Shown here: positions 25,354 through 34,537 of the stretch, piece by piece
Layout of the letters: every line of letters begins with the position of its first letter
Position numbering within the stretch: the stretch's first letter is position 1
NCBI GenBank assembly: GCA_934293575.1
Contig: CAKQYU010000004.1
Coordinates: 62,001-126,000 of the forward strand
Length of the DNA: 64,000 bases
Source: an uncultured Lachnospiraceae bacterium
GTDB lineage: Bacteria; Bacillota; Clostridia; Lachnospirales; Lachnospiraceae
Direction of reading: 5' to 3'
Translations under genes and position numbers: made by a program
The notes under the pieces: model-generated
Database searches by the model: none
What the model saw: only the letters and a program-made list of their open reading frames with translations
Told to the model about the DNA's origin: nothing

Positions 25354-26085
25354 TTAATTTTTAAAATTATCTTTATTACGTTCAATGGTTTCTACAATTC
25401 GTGTTCTTACCATTTCAGCAATATCTGCTGTTTTCATATCTTTATATTCTTCATAGGGAATAGGTGTCAGTGCAAAAAGCTGCACATCTAATTGACGGGT
25501 ATCCGGCTGGTCAAACGGAAGATAGGAGTCGATAATGGCAATTGGTACAATTGGACATTTTGCCTTGGTTGCTGCCTTAAAGCTTCCACCTTTAAATTCT
25601 CCCGGGGTATTTCCGTTTTTGGAACGAGTTCCCTCCGGAAAGATAAGAAAGTTACGTCCGGCTTTTACCTGATTGGCAACTTCATTGATGATTTTAAGTC
25701 CTTGACGGGGATCTTCCCGATCCATATATAATCCGCCTAAAATATTCACTAAATGACGGAGTGCGAAAATATTTTTGGTTTCTTTTTTGATTACGACTCC
25801 AAATGGATCCGGGTCAACCGAAACCAGACCAAGGACATCAAAAAGTCCCTGGTGGTTTGGATACATGATATATGGTTCTTTGGGAAGCCGGTCAAAACCA
25901 TATCCATGTACAGTAACATTACTGGATTTGCAGCCTCTGAACCCTAATTCTTTGATATATTTATATTTTTGTTCCTCGCTTATTTTGTCATTATTATTGT
26001 AATAAAACATGGTTGTGAGTAAACGAGGCATATGAACAATATTTCGTCGCAGTATCATACGAAGGCGTTTTGGTATTTTTGCCAT
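25354..26085 (-). CDS. plsC: 1-acyl-sn-glycerol-3-phosphate acyltransferase family protein
   Basis: Membrane-associated acyltransferase that adds the second acyl chain to lysophosphatidate in phospholipid synthesis. The 243-residue protein has the family's catalytic HX4D motif (His78 to Asp83, in NHQGLFD), the glycerol-phosphate-binding FPEGTRS motif near residue 150 and a later PIVPIAI segment. The acyl donor (acyl-ACP or acyl-CoA) cannot be told. It lies 18 bp downstream of the lysA-like gene on the minus strand, so the two are probably one transcript, although there is no metabolic link. Confidence 0.85.
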   Translation of the reverse strand: MAKIPKRLRMILRRNIVHMPRLLTTMFYYNNNDKISEEQKYKYIKELGFRGCKSSNVTVHGYGFDRLPKEPYIMYPNHQGLFDVLGLVSVDPDPFGVVIKKETKNIFALRHLVNILGGLYMDREDPRQGLKIINEVANQVKAGRNFLIFPEGTRSKNGNTPGEFKGGSFKAATKAKCPIVPIAIIDSYLPFDQPDTRQLDVQLFALTPIPYEEYKDMKTADIAEMVRTRIVETIERNKDNFKN

Positions 26086-26103
26086 ATAAATGAATCTCCC
26101 TTC

Positions 26104-27363
26104 TTATACTTCTACATCCCAAAAACCTTCTAATGTGGCAAAATAGTCGTCCGGTGTTTCTGCACGACGAATCATTTTTGTACTTCCGTCCTCACAGAGA
26201 AGAATTTCGGATGATTTTAATTTTCCGTTATAATTATATCCCATTGCAAAACCGTGGGCACCGGTATCATGAATGGCTAAGATATCGCCCATTTCAATCT
26301 TTGGAAGCTTTCTGTCAATTGCAAATTTATCGTTGTTTTCACATAAAGAACCGGTAACATCATATACATGGTCGCATGGTTCGTTTTCTTTCCCCAAAAC
26401 GGTAATGTGATGGTAAGCGCCATACATGGCAGGACGCATTAAATTAACTGCACATGCATCAACACCGATGTATTCCTTATGTGTATGCTTTTCGTGGATT
26501 GCCTTTGTAATTAAATGACCGTATGGAGCAAGCATAAATCTTCCCAATTCCGTATAGATGGCAACATCGCCCATTCCGGCAGGAACGAGGATTTCTTCAT
26601 ATGCTTTGCGGACACCTTCGCCGATTGCAAGAATGTCGTTCGGCTCTTTGTCAGGCGTATATGGAATACCGACACCGCCGGATAAATTAATAAATGCAAT
26701 GTGGACACCGGTCTCTTCTTTTAATTCTACTGCCGTCTGGAATAAAATCTTTGCAAGTGTCGGATAATATTCATTTGTAACAGTATTACTTGCTAAAAAT
26801 GAATGCATACCAAATTCCTCAACTCCAAGCTCTTTCAAACGGAGATATGCTTCTGTCATCTGTGGACGGGTAAGACCGTATTTTGCATCACCGGGATTGT
26901 CCATGATTGTAGTAGAAATAGAAAATTTACCGCCCGGATTATATCGGCAGCTCATTCGTTTCGGAAGTGTTCCGATGGTATCTTTGAGAAAATCAATGTG
27001 TGTAATGTCATCTAAGTTAATGGTTGCGCCAAGCTTTGCCGCAAGAGCAAATTCTTCTGCCGGTGTGTCGTTTGATGAGAACATAATATCTTTTCCGTCA
27101 AAACCGCATCGGTCAGACATTAAAAGCTCTGTATAAGAAGAACAGTCTGTACCGCAGCCTTCTTCTTTTAAGATTTTCAAGATTGTAGGATTCGGTGTTG
27201 CTTTTACAGCAAAAAATTCTTTATAACCCTTGTTCCATGAAAATGCTTTTTGCAATTTTCTTGCATTCTCACGAATTCCTTTTTCATCATATAAATGAAA
27301 AGGTGTTGGATATTGTTCACATATTTTGTCAATTTGTTCTTTTGTTACAAATGGTGTTTTCAT
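26104..27363 (-). CDS. lysA: Diaminopimelate decarboxylase
   Basis: PLP-dependent enzyme that converts meso-diaminopimelate to L-lysine, the last step of lysine synthesis. It has 419 residues, with a fold III alanine-racemase-like barrel first: Lys54 in FFAVKATPN binds PLP, HSFLASN follows near residue 190, and the glycine-rich LSGGVGIPY near residue 220. The C-terminal part has the GALCENNDKFA-like cofactor/substrate segment (here SLCENNDKF). The start was put at 27363 because AGAAAGGAA lies at normal spacing there; the frame extends eight codons upstream. Some related ORFs are decarboxylases for other substrates, so lysine synthesis is likely but not proven. Confidence 0.85.
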   Translation of the reverse strand: MKTPFVTKEQIDKICEQYPTPFHLYDEKGIRENARKLQKAFSWNKGYKEFFAVKATPNPTILKILKEEGCGTDCSSYTELLMSDRCGFDGKDIMFSSNDTPAEEFALAAKLGATINLDDITHIDFLKDTIGTLPKRMSCRYNPGGKFSISTTIMDNPGDAKYGLTRPQMTEAYLRLKELGVEEFGMHSFLASNTVTNEYYPTLAKILFQTAVELKEETGVHIAFINLSGGVGIPYTPDKEPNDILAIGEGVRKAYEEILVPAGMGDVAIYTELGRFMLAPYGHLITKAIHEKHTHKEYIGVDACAVNLMRPAMYGAYHHITVLGKENEPCDHVYDVTGSLCENNDKFAIDRKLPKIEMGDILAIHDTGAHGFAMGYNYNGKLKSSEILLCEDGSTKMIRRAETPDDYFATLEGFWDVEV

Positions 27364-27449
27364 AATTGTAATTCCTTTCTGCTTCATTTACCTATTCAAT
27401 ATAATAAAGAAGTTTGGGATTTTGTCAAGCAACGGAAGGGTTTTATATG

Positions 27450-27478
27450 TTGACAAGGATTTATCAATATGGTAAAGT
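27450..27478 (+). promoter_or_regulatory. Promoter of the EIICBA gene
   Basis: TTGACA at 27450-27455, 17-bp spacer, TAAAGT at 27473-27478. It gives a leader of about 160 nt before the PTS gene. Confidence 0.6.
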
Positions 27479-27518
27479 TTGGCTAATGATACGGTATATT
27501 ACTTATAAGAATGAATAA

Positions 27519-27574
27519 GGCATTAAGTGTACATAAATATTTATGGGATATTTATGTAAGTTGATGCCTTTTTT
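27519..27574 (+). terminator. Leader terminator (attenuator) in front of the PTS EIICBA gene
   Basis: A long hairpin: GGCATTAA pairs with TTGATGCC at the base, and ACATAAATAT pairs with ATATTTATGT above it, followed by six Ts. Since lysA is divergent upstream, no plus-strand gene ends here, so the terminator lies in the PTS leader. Control by antitermination (as for GlcT/LicT-type leaders) is inferred; no clear RAT sequence was recognised. Confidence 0.75.
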
Positions 27575-27646
27575 GTTCCCCAAAGTTCTTAGGCAGGTTA
27601 GAATAGAACAAAATATCCCGGTAAAAATAGAAAAGGAGAAACGAAT

Positions 27647-29788
27647 ATGAAAGACAAAATTTTTGGAGTATTCCAGCGTGTAGGAAGATCATTCATGCTT
27701 CCCATTGCCATTCTTCCGGTGGCAGGACTTTTATTGGGGTTTGGTGGTTCGTTTACCAATCAGACAATGTTAGAAACTTATGGTTTAACAGGAATAATGG
27801 GCGAAGGAACAATATTAAATGCTATTTTTCTTGTAATGAGAGATGCAGGAAATATTGTATTTACTAATTTGCCGATTATTTTTGCAATGGGTGTTGCAAT
27901 TGGTATGGCAAAGAAAGAAAAAGAGGTTGCAGCTTTGGCGGCAGCAATTGCATTTTTTATTATGCATGCATCTATTGGAGCGATGATTGATATTAATGGA
28001 GGCGCCCAGCAGATGCTATCCGGTGCGACAACCTCCGTTTGTGGGATTACTTCTCTTCAGATGGGTGTTTTTGGCGGTATTATAGTTGGCTTAGGTGTTG
28101 CAGCCTTGCATAATAAGTTTTATAAAATTGAACTGCCACAGGTGTTATCGTTTTTTGGTGGAACAAGATTTGTTCCTATTATTTGTGCATTAGTGTATAC
28201 GGCAATAGGAATTTTGATGTATTTTATCTGGCCAATTATTCAAAGTGGAATTTATGCGGTTGGAGAGGTTGTATTAAATTCAGGTTATGCAGGAACATGG
28301 GTATACGGATTGATGGAACGTCTGCTGATTCCTTTTGGATTACATCATGTATTCTATCTGCCATTTTGGCAGACTGCCGTAGGTGGAACTTTAGAAGTTG
28401 GCGGGCAGATAATAGAAGGAGCACAAAATATTTTCTTTGCTCAACTTGCTGATCCAACCGTAGACAAATTTGCAGTTTCTGCAACACGTTTTATGTCAGG
28501 AAAATTTCCTTTGATGATTTTTGGCTTGCCGGGAGCAGCCTTCGCAATGTATAAGACAGCAAAACCGGAAAAGAAAAAAGAGGTAGGCGGGTTATTACTT
28601 TCAGCAGCACTTACATCTATGATTACGGGTATTACAGAACCTCTTGAATTTACATTTTTATTTGTTGCTCCGTTGTTATATGGTATTCATTGTATACTCG
28701 CCGGTTGTGCATATATGTTAATGCATATTTGCAAGGTCGGAGTAGGAATGACTTTTTCTGGTGGACTGATTGACATGTTTTTATTTGGTGTTCTTCAGGG
28801 AAATGAAAAAACAAATTGGATTTGGATTGTAATAATTGGTATTATATATTTTGTATTATATTATTTTATCTTTAGCTTTTTAATTAAAAAAATGGATCTA
28901 AAAACACCGGGACGTGGTGCCGATGAAGAAGAAATAAAATTATATCGGAGAAGTGACGTAGATGCGAAAAAGCAAGAGGATAAAAAAGGAAGCCAAGGGT
29001 CTGAGGATGATATTCTTTCCCAGTCAATCTGTCAGGGATTAGGTGGTAAGAAAAATATTTCGGACGTGGATTGCTGTGCAACCAGATTGAGATGTACCGT
29101 TTATAAACCTGAGTTGGTTAATGATGGAACATTAAAGGCAACCGGGGCATCCGGAGTAGTACACAAAGGAAATGGTGTACAGATTATCTATGGTCCGCGA
29201 GTTACGGTTATTAAGTCGAATTTAGAGGATTATCTGGAAACGGCTCCGGATGAGGAATATCATATTAAAGATATGGTGGATGAAGAAAAAAAGGTGGAAA
29301 GTCCAAAGAATGAACAGAGAATAGTAAAAACGGTTACAATTTCCAGCCCGATTACCGGTGAGGCAATTGAACTTTCTCAGACACCGGATGAAGTTTTTTC
29401 CAATAAAATGCTTGGAGATGGAGCGGCAGTTATTCCAACAGATTGTATTGTGAAGGCGCCGGAAGATGGTGAGGTTGCATTTGTGTTTGATACCAATCAT
29501 GCAATTGGATTTTTGACCGATACAGGAATCAGCCTTTTAATTCATGTAGGTATTGATACTGTTAAGTTAGCGGGAAAAGGCTTTGAGGTTTTGGTTGAAA
29601 ATGGTCAGAAGGTAAAGAAGGGTGAGCCAATGTTAAAATTGGATTTAGACTATCTGAAGGAACATGCACCATCCATTGTATCACCTGTAATCTGTTCCGA
29701 AATGGAGGATAATCAAAAGGTACGGTTAAAAAAACAAGGGAATGTTCAGGCAGGAGAGGACTTATTTGTGGTTGATTTCTACGAATAA
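27647..29788 (+). CDS. ptsG: PTS glucose-family EIICBA permease
   Basis: Sugar phosphotransferase permease that takes up and phosphorylates a hexose (glucose most likely; N-acetylglucosamine or maltose not excluded). The 713-residue protein has EIIC membrane domain at about 1-415 with the GITEPLEF signature near residue 330, then EIIB at about 450-525 with the phosphocysteine in the DCCATRLR motif, and EIIA at about 560-713 with the phosphohistidine in LIHVGIDTV. The linker after EIIC is charged. AAAGGAGAA precedes the ATG. ptsH and ptsI follow, so the whole chain from PEP to sugar is encoded in this block. Confidence 0.92.
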   Translation: MKDKIFGVFQRVGRSFMLPIAILPVAGLLLGFGGSFTNQTMLETYGLTGIMGEGTILNAIFLVMRDAGNIVFTNLPIIFAMGVAIGMAKKEKEVAALAAAIAFFIMHASIGAMIDINGGAQQMLSGATTSVCGITSLQMGVFGGIIVGLGVAALHNKFYKIELPQVLSFFGGTRFVPIICALVYTAIGILMYFIWPIIQSGIYAVGEVVLNSGYAGTWVYGLMERLLIPFGLHHVFYLPFWQTAVGGTLEVGGQIIEGAQNIFFAQLADPTVDKFAVSATRFMSGKFPLMIFGLPGAAFAMYKTAKPEKKKEVGGLLLSAALTSMITGITEPLEFTFLFVAPLLYGIHCILAGCAYMLMHICKVGVGMTFSGGLIDMFLFGVLQGNEKTNWIWIVIIGIIYFVLYYFIFSFLIKKMDLKTPGRGADEEEIKLYRRSDVDAKKQEDKKGSQGSEDDILSQSICQGLGGKKNISDVDCCATRLRCTVYKPELVNDGTLKATGASGVVHKGNGVQIIYGPRVTVIKSNLEDYLETAPDEEYHIKDMVDEEKKVESPKNEQRIVKTVTISSPITGEAIELSQTPDEVFSNKMLGDGAAVIPTDCIVKAPEDGEVAFVFDTNHAIGFLTDTGISLLIHVGIDTVKLAGKGFEVLVENGQKVKKGEPMLKLDLDYLKEHAPSIVSPVICSEMEDNQKVRLKKQGNVQAGEDLFVVDFYE

Positions 29789-29815
29789 TTTGAAGTTTTG
29801 AAATAACAAAATGGG

Positions 29816-29843
29816 GGATGAGATGCAATTTCCTCATTCCTTT
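29816..29843 (+). terminator. Weak hairpin after the EIICBA gene
   Basis: GGATGAG (29816-29822) pairs with CTCATTCC (29833-29840, one bulge), followed by TTTC. Probably an incomplete terminator. Confidence 0.4.
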
Positions 29844-29897
29844 CATATTGTGCAAACACAAGCAGAGTAAGATATATTAACTTGAGAGGTACTTTCG

Positions 29898-29926
29898 TTG
29901 ACTTCTATTTTTGTGTTTGATATAAT
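29898..29926 (+). promoter_or_regulatory. Promoter of ptsHI
   Basis: TTGACT at 29898-29903 and a perfect TATAAT at 29921-29926 with a 17-bp spacer. It lies 72 bp before the ptsH start. Confidence 0.85.
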
Positions 29927-29997
29927 TATGACACGAAATATGGGGTAAAATGAAGTGAAGGCGTAATTCGATATAATGTGAAAGTGAGGTAAGAAGG

Positions 29998-30255
29998 ATG
30001 AAAGAATTTAAGTATGTTATAACAGATGAAATTGGAATTCATGCAAGACCTGCCGGAATGTTAGCAAAGGAAGCAAAGGGATTTTCATCTAAGATAACAT
30101 TGGAAGCAAACGGAAAGAGCGCAGAGGTAACGAAACTGATGGCGGTTATGAGTCTTGGCGTAAAAAACGGCGCAGAGGTAACCGTTAAGGCGGAAGGTGA
30201 TGATGAGGATGCTGCGATTGCAAAGATGAAAGAATTCATGGAAGCAAATTTATAA
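29998..30255 (+). CDS. ptsH: Phosphocarrier protein HPr with Lys at position 46
   Basis: Small PTS phosphocarrier of 85 residues that moves the phosphoryl group from Enzyme I to EIIA. His15 is present in GIHARPA. The regulatory position 46, which is Ser in Bacillus HPr and is the target of HPr kinase, is Lys46 here (aligned through the following LMAVMSLG segment). If the alignment is right this HPr cannot carry the seryl-phosphate used in catabolite repression. It has its own strong promoter and is followed by Enzyme I after an intercistronic hairpin. Confidence 0.93.
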   Translation: MKEFKYVITDEIGIHARPAGMLAKEAKGFSSKITLEANGKSAEVTKLMAVMSLGVKNGAEVTVKAEGDDEDAAIAKMKEFMEANL

Positions 30256-30290
30256 AAATTATAGATTCATCTATTATAGTATTAAAATAC

Positions 30291-30327
30291 AGGTTGTTAC
30301 ACGAATCAAAATATGGTGTGGCAACCT
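30291..30327 (+). terminator. Intercistronic hairpin between ptsH and ptsI
   Basis: AGGTTGTTACAC (30291-30302) pairs with GTGTGGCAACCT (30316-30327; two G-T wobbles), followed by TATTTT. It probably acts as a partial terminator or 3' stabiliser to keep HPr above Enzyme I. Confidence 0.6.
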
Positions 30328-30407
30328 TATTTTATCAAATGATTCAGACAGTGATTTTACAGCAATAAAAAAGAGCGACAAGAAGATGGATATTAAGGAG
30401 GATTGGA

Positions 30408-32030
30408 ATGGAAGAATTATCAGGAAAATCAATATTTAAGGGCATCGCTATCGGAAGAATCTTATTTTATTCTAAGAATCAGCAACAGGTTAAGCGTGAA
30501 AAGATAGATGATGCAGAGGCTGAAATTTTAAGATATGAGAATGCGAAAGCAGTGGCAATTGAACAATTGGGAGCATTACACGATAAAGCAACAGCAGAGG
30601 TTGGTGAAGATAATGCCATGATTTTTGAGGTTCATGCCATGATGCTGGAAGATGATGATTATAATGATTCCGTTCATAATATCATAAGAAATGAAGGTGT
30701 GAATGCTGAATTTGCGGTAGCAACCACCGGTGATAATTTTTCGGTTATGTTTGCGCAGATGGACGATGAATACTTCAAGGCAAGGGCAGCAGACATTAAG
30801 GATATTTCGGAACGTGTGATTAATGTATTATCCGGTAATGGCAATCATGGTGAAATAGGAGAGGATCCGGTCATTATTGTGGCAGAGGATCTGGCACCGA
30901 GCGAAACCGTACAGATGGATAAGAGTAAATTACTTGCATTTGTAACAAGGCTCGGTTCGTCGAATTCCCACACGGCAATTCTTGCAAGAACAATGAATAT
31001 CCCTGCATTAATAGGGGTTGATATCAAAGAAGAGTGGGACGGAAAGAATGCAATCGTAGATGGAAAGAACGGATTGTTTATTGTAGATCCGGATGTATCT
31101 ACTTTGGAAAAGTATCTGAATGAGAAGAAAAAAGAAGAAGAAGCGGCACAGTTGTTATTACAACTAAAAGGTCAGGCAGATGAAACAAAGGATGGAAGGC
31201 ATATTAAGTTATATGCCAATATTGGAAGTGTGGCAGATGTAACAAATGTATTGGCAAATGATGCAGCCGGTATCGGTTTGTTCAGAAGTGAGTTCTTATA
31301 TCTGGAAAAGAATGATTATCCGACCGAGGAAGAGCAATTTCAGGTATATAAAACGGTTGCACAGAATATGGCAGGACGAAAGGTTGTTATCCGTACATTG
31401 GATATCGGAGCAGATAAACAGGTAGATTATTTTAATATGGAACATGAAGAAAATCCTGCTATGGGTTATCGTGCAATTCGTATCTGCTTAGACAGAGTTG
31501 ATATCTTCAAAACACAGCTGCGAGCTTTATACAGAGCTTCCGCATTCGGAACGATTTCAATTATGTTCCCGATGATTATTTCTTTGCAGGAAGTAAAGGA
31601 TATCAAAAAAATCTGTGAGGAGGTTCGCGAAGAATTGGATTCGCAGGGTATCAAGTACGGAGAGGTCGAATTGGGAATTATGATTGAAACTCCGGCAGCG
31701 GTAATGATAAGTGATGTTTTGGCACAGGAGGTTGATTTCTTCAGTATTGGTACCAATGACTTAACCCAGTACACCCTGGCAATTGACCGCCAGAATCCAA
31801 AGCTTGATAATATTTATGATTCACATCATCCTGCAATTTTGAGAATGATACAGATGGTAATTGACAATGGACATAAAGGTGGTGCATGGGTAGGTATTTG
31901 TGGAGAATTGGGAGCAGATACAACATTGACCGAGACCTTTATCCAGATGGGAATTGATGAGTTATCGGTTTCACCGACATTTGTTTTACCGGTTCGAAAG
32001 GTGATTCGTGAGACAATTTACGGAAAGTAA
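30408..32030 (+). CDS. ptsI: PTS Enzyme I, phosphoenolpyruvate-protein phosphotransferase
   Basis: Cytoplasmic enzyme that takes phosphate from PEP and passes it to HPr. It has 540 residues, slightly short of the usual 570. The phosphohistidine is His188 in the GSSNSHTAILAR swivel domain. The HPr-binding helical region lies near residues 30-145, and the PEP-binding TIM barrel covers about 250-540, with GIGLFRSEFLY near residue 290 and the SIGTNDLTQY segment near residue 445 typical of the family. ATG at 30408 has a good AAGGAGG site. It follows ptsH 152 bp downstream. Confidence 0.96.
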   Translation: MEELSGKSIFKGIAIGRILFYSKNQQQVKREKIDDAEAEILRYENAKAVAIEQLGALHDKATAEVGEDNAMIFEVHAMMLEDDDYNDSVHNIIRNEGVNAEFAVATTGDNFSVMFAQMDDEYFKARAADIKDISERVINVLSGNGNHGEIGEDPVIIVAEDLAPSETVQMDKSKLLAFVTRLGSSNSHTAILARTMNIPALIGVDIKEEWDGKNAIVDGKNGLFIVDPDVSTLEKYLNEKKKEEEAAQLLLQLKGQADETKDGRHIKLYANIGSVADVTNVLANDAAGIGLFRSEFLYLEKNDYPTEEEQFQVYKTVAQNMAGRKVVIRTLDIGADKQVDYFNMEHEENPAMGYRAIRICLDRVDIFKTQLRALYRASAFGTISIMFPMIISLQEVKDIKKICEEVREELDSQGIKYGEVELGIMIETPAAVMISDVLAQEVDFFSIGTNDLTQYTLAIDRQNPKLDNIYDSHHPAILRMIQMVIDNGHKGGAWVGICGELGADTTLTETFIQMGIDELSVSPTFVLPVRKVIRETIYGK

Positions 32031-32052
32031 GAAACAGTAAGGAGAAGGTGGT

Positions 32053-32766
32053 ATGGGTTTACAATTAAAAGAGGGGATATCAAACCATGATACCGACGAA
32101 GCAAAGAAAACAAATCCGGTGAATCCGTGGGATTTACCGGGAGAAAATAGCACAATGGAAGAAAAATCGTTTACGGTGACAAGTAAGGAGCCGCAGGTGT
32201 TACAAAGTCGGGATGGCGGAGTGGTGAACACGATTATTAAGGTTGTGGCAGCCCTTGTGATTGCCGCTGTTATCATACTGATAGGAAAACAGGTCGCATC
32301 AAAGATGTTACCGGAGGGAGAGGATATTACGGATTGTATTGGAAAGTCCGAGACTGAGATTGCGAGTACACTGGGGGTTCAGTTTACAGACAATACAACA
32401 TGGGCACAGAATATGATTCAGTTTTCCGGTTCGGATCTGACAATTCACGGGAATGATGATTTGGGTATTGTATACATAAACGGAAATCCAATCGGATTGC
32501 ATATTAACAGTAAAAAATATACGATGTATGGTATTCAGGTCGGACAGGCGGAGAAGGATGTCTATGAAGATACAACCTATCCGTATGATAATATTCTTCA
32601 TATTCTGGATAATGGAGGAAAAAAAGGAACAACTACCTACTATTACTATAATAAAAGCCGAAATGACTGTATTGCAATTGTAATAAACGATACTACCAAT
32701 AGAATTGTAGCTTATACTTATTACAATAATTATAGTCTGATTATGAAAAATGCAGATTCGTTTTAA
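32053..32766 (+). CDS. Unidentified membrane-anchored protein
   Basis: Starts 22 bases after the Enzyme I stop behind AAGGAGA, so probably co-transcribed with ptsHI. The 237-residue protein has a 60-residue hydrophilic cytoplasmic N-terminus, one TM helix (about 60-82) and a 155-residue C-terminal domain outside the cell, rich in Tyr, Asn and beta-strand-forming residues. No motif or family is recognised. Position alone suggests a link to the PTS operon but proves nothing. A strong bidirectional terminator follows. Confidence 0.65.
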   Translation: MGLQLKEGISNHDTDEAKKTNPVNPWDLPGENSTMEEKSFTVTSKEPQVLQSRDGGVVNTIIKVVAALVIAAVIILIGKQVASKMLPEGEDITDCIGKSETEIASTLGVQFTDNTTWAQNMIQFSGSDLTIHGNDDLGIVYINGNPIGLHINSKKYTMYGIQVGQAEKDVYEDTTYPYDNILHILDNGGKKGTTTYYYYNKSRNDCIAIVINDTTNRIVAYTYYNNYSLIMKNADSF

Positions 32767-32770
32767 AGAA

Positions 32771-32807
32771 AAAGGATGACACAGTTTTAATCGTGTCATC
32801 CTTTTTT
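32771..32807. terminator. Bidirectional terminator between the PTS block and DUF1846
   Basis: AAAGGATGACAC (32771-32782) pairs with GTGTCATCCTTT (32793-32804) with Ts on both strands. The two converging genes end on either side. Confidence 0.92.
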
Positions 32808-32824
32808 ATTAGTTATTATTTTTG

Positions 32825-34315
32825 TTAGTTTTTATGATATTTTCGATCGGTTTCTTCGTATTTTGGTTCGCTGGTTAAATGCATACCGAGCTTTTTGAAA
32901 ATCTGTTCATCGACAGAAGAAAGCAATACGGAAGAATGTGCTTCGCATCCCCGAAGTTTATTTAACTGTTCTAAAGCGAGGGCTGCGGTAGAATCCGAGG
33001 CTGCAGTAGAAGAAAGTGCAATTAAAATTTCATCGGTATGAAGTCTTGGATTTTTGCTGCCTAAATATTCTGTTTTAAGACGCTGAATCGGTGCAATGGC
33101 ATCAGAGGAAACCAGTTTTACTTCATGGTCAATGCCTGCTAATACTTTAATCGCGTTCAACAACGCTGCGGCAGAAGCTCCTAATAATTCACCGTTTTCT
33201 CCGGTAACAATCTGACCATCGGCTAATTCAATCGCAGCCGTTGGCTGACCGTTACTGCGTTCTTCCCTGTCTAATGCGGCTTTTGCAACTTTGCGGTCTG
33301 CTAAGGTAATACCCGCCTGCTTCATAAGAAGCTCTAATTTATAAGCATTATCTTTGGATTCACCGAAACGCTTCTTGTCGCACAGGCATTTATAATAGCG
33401 CCGGATGATTTCCTGGCGGGATGCATCCGAACAAGCTTCATCATCACAGATGCAGTTTCCTGCCATATTAACACCCATATCGGTAGGAGATTTGTAAGGA
33501 CTTTCTCCGTAAATCAGTTCAAACATTGCATTCACAACAGGAAAAATTTCAATATCCCGGTTGTAGTTGACGGTTGTTTCACCGTAGGCATCTAAATGAA
33601 ACGGATCAATCATATTGACATCATTTAAGTCTGCTGTAGCAGCCTCATAAGCAAGATTGACCGGATGTTTTAGCGGGATATTCCAAATTGGGAATGTTTC
33701 AAACTTGGCATAACCTGCCTGTACTCCTCGCTTGTGTTCGTGATAAAGCTGGGATAAACAGGTTGCCATTTTTCCACTGCCGGGTCCCGGAGCGGTAATA
33801 ACGACCAAAGGTCTTGAAGTCTCGATGTAATCATTTTTTCCGTATCCTTCATCACTAACAATTTTTGTGATATCTCCCGGATAGCCCGGAATTTTATAGT
33901 GGCGATAAGAACAGATTCCCAAATCGGCAAGCCTTTTCTCAAATAATTCGGCACCGGCCTGTCCTGCAAATTTGGTCAGACATACACTTCCGACCATAAG
34001 ACCTACACTGGAGAATGCATCAATTAACCGCAGGACATCCATATCATAGGTTATACCATAGTCTCCGCGAATTTTGTTTTCTTCAATGTCTTCTGCACTG
34101 ATAACAATGACAATCTCTGCCTGATCCTTTAACTGTAATAGCATCTGAAGTTTGGAATCCGGTTCAAAACCCGGTAAAACTCTTGAGGCATGATAGTCAT
34201 CAAATAACTTTCCTCCAAATTCAAGATATAATTTATTTCCAAATTTTGCAATTCGTTCCCGGATATGTGCTGACTGCATATCTAAATATTTTTGGTTATC
34301 AAATCCTTTTCGCAT
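32825..34315 (-). CDS. DUF1846 family protein
   Basis: Intact 496-residue protein of the DUF1846 family, widespread in Firmicutes and gut Clostridia, with a likely nucleotide-binding fold; no biochemical role is firmly known. The N-terminus (GFDNQKYLDMQSAHIRERI) and an APGPGSGKMATCLSQL segment near residue 180 are the typical landmarks; the latter has a P-loop-like GxGSGK. The ATG at 34315 follows TAGGAG. The gene is divergent from ftsH2. A decayed copy of the same gene is found at 51398-51604. Confidence 0.88.
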   Translation of the reverse strand: MRKGFDNQKYLDMQSAHIRERIAKFGNKLYLEFGGKLFDDYHASRVLPGFEPDSKLQMLLQLKDQAEIVIVISAEDIEENKIRGDYGITYDMDVLRLIDAFSSVGLMVGSVCLTKFAGQAGAELFEKRLADLGICSYRHYKIPGYPGDITKIVSDEGYGKNDYIETSRPLVVITAPGPGSGKMATCLSQLYHEHKRGVQAGYAKFETFPIWNIPLKHPVNLAYEAATADLNDVNMIDPFHLDAYGETTVNYNRDIEIFPVVNAMFELIYGESPYKSPTDMGVNMAGNCICDDEACSDASRQEIIRRYYKCLCDKKRFGESKDNAYKLELLMKQAGITLADRKVAKAALDREERSNGQPTAAIELADGQIVTGENGELLGASAAALLNAIKVLAGIDHEVKLVSSDAIAPIQRLKTEYLGSKNPRLHTDEILIALSSTAASDSTAALALEQLNKLRGCEAHSSVLLSSVDEQIFKKLGMHLTSEPKYEETDRKYHKN

Positions 34316-34461
34316 ATTCTTACTCCTATATGTTCTTTCATAAATAAAAGACTCCGATTGAGCCTTTGTCTGGTGTTTATTTTAGCAAGAAAAAATAAAT
34401 ATGTAAATGATTGTATGGAAGGAAAATAAAAATACTTCACAGAATCTACATGAAAATTGAA

Positions 34462-34490
34462 TTGCACAAACTATTGTTTTCCGATATACT
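34462..34490 (+). promoter_or_regulatory. Promoter of the second ftsH
   Basis: TTGCAC at 34462-34467, 17-bp spacer, TATACT at 34485-34490. It gives a leader of about 40 nt. Confidence 0.7.
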
Positions 34491-34537
34491 AAAAGCTGTT
34501 TACATTTGTAATTTATTCATTTAGGAGGAAGATAAGA

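Noticed and set aside
27364..27449. Lysine riboswitch upstream of lysA
   Set aside because: The leader before the lysA start is too short for an L-box and shows none of its paired regions.
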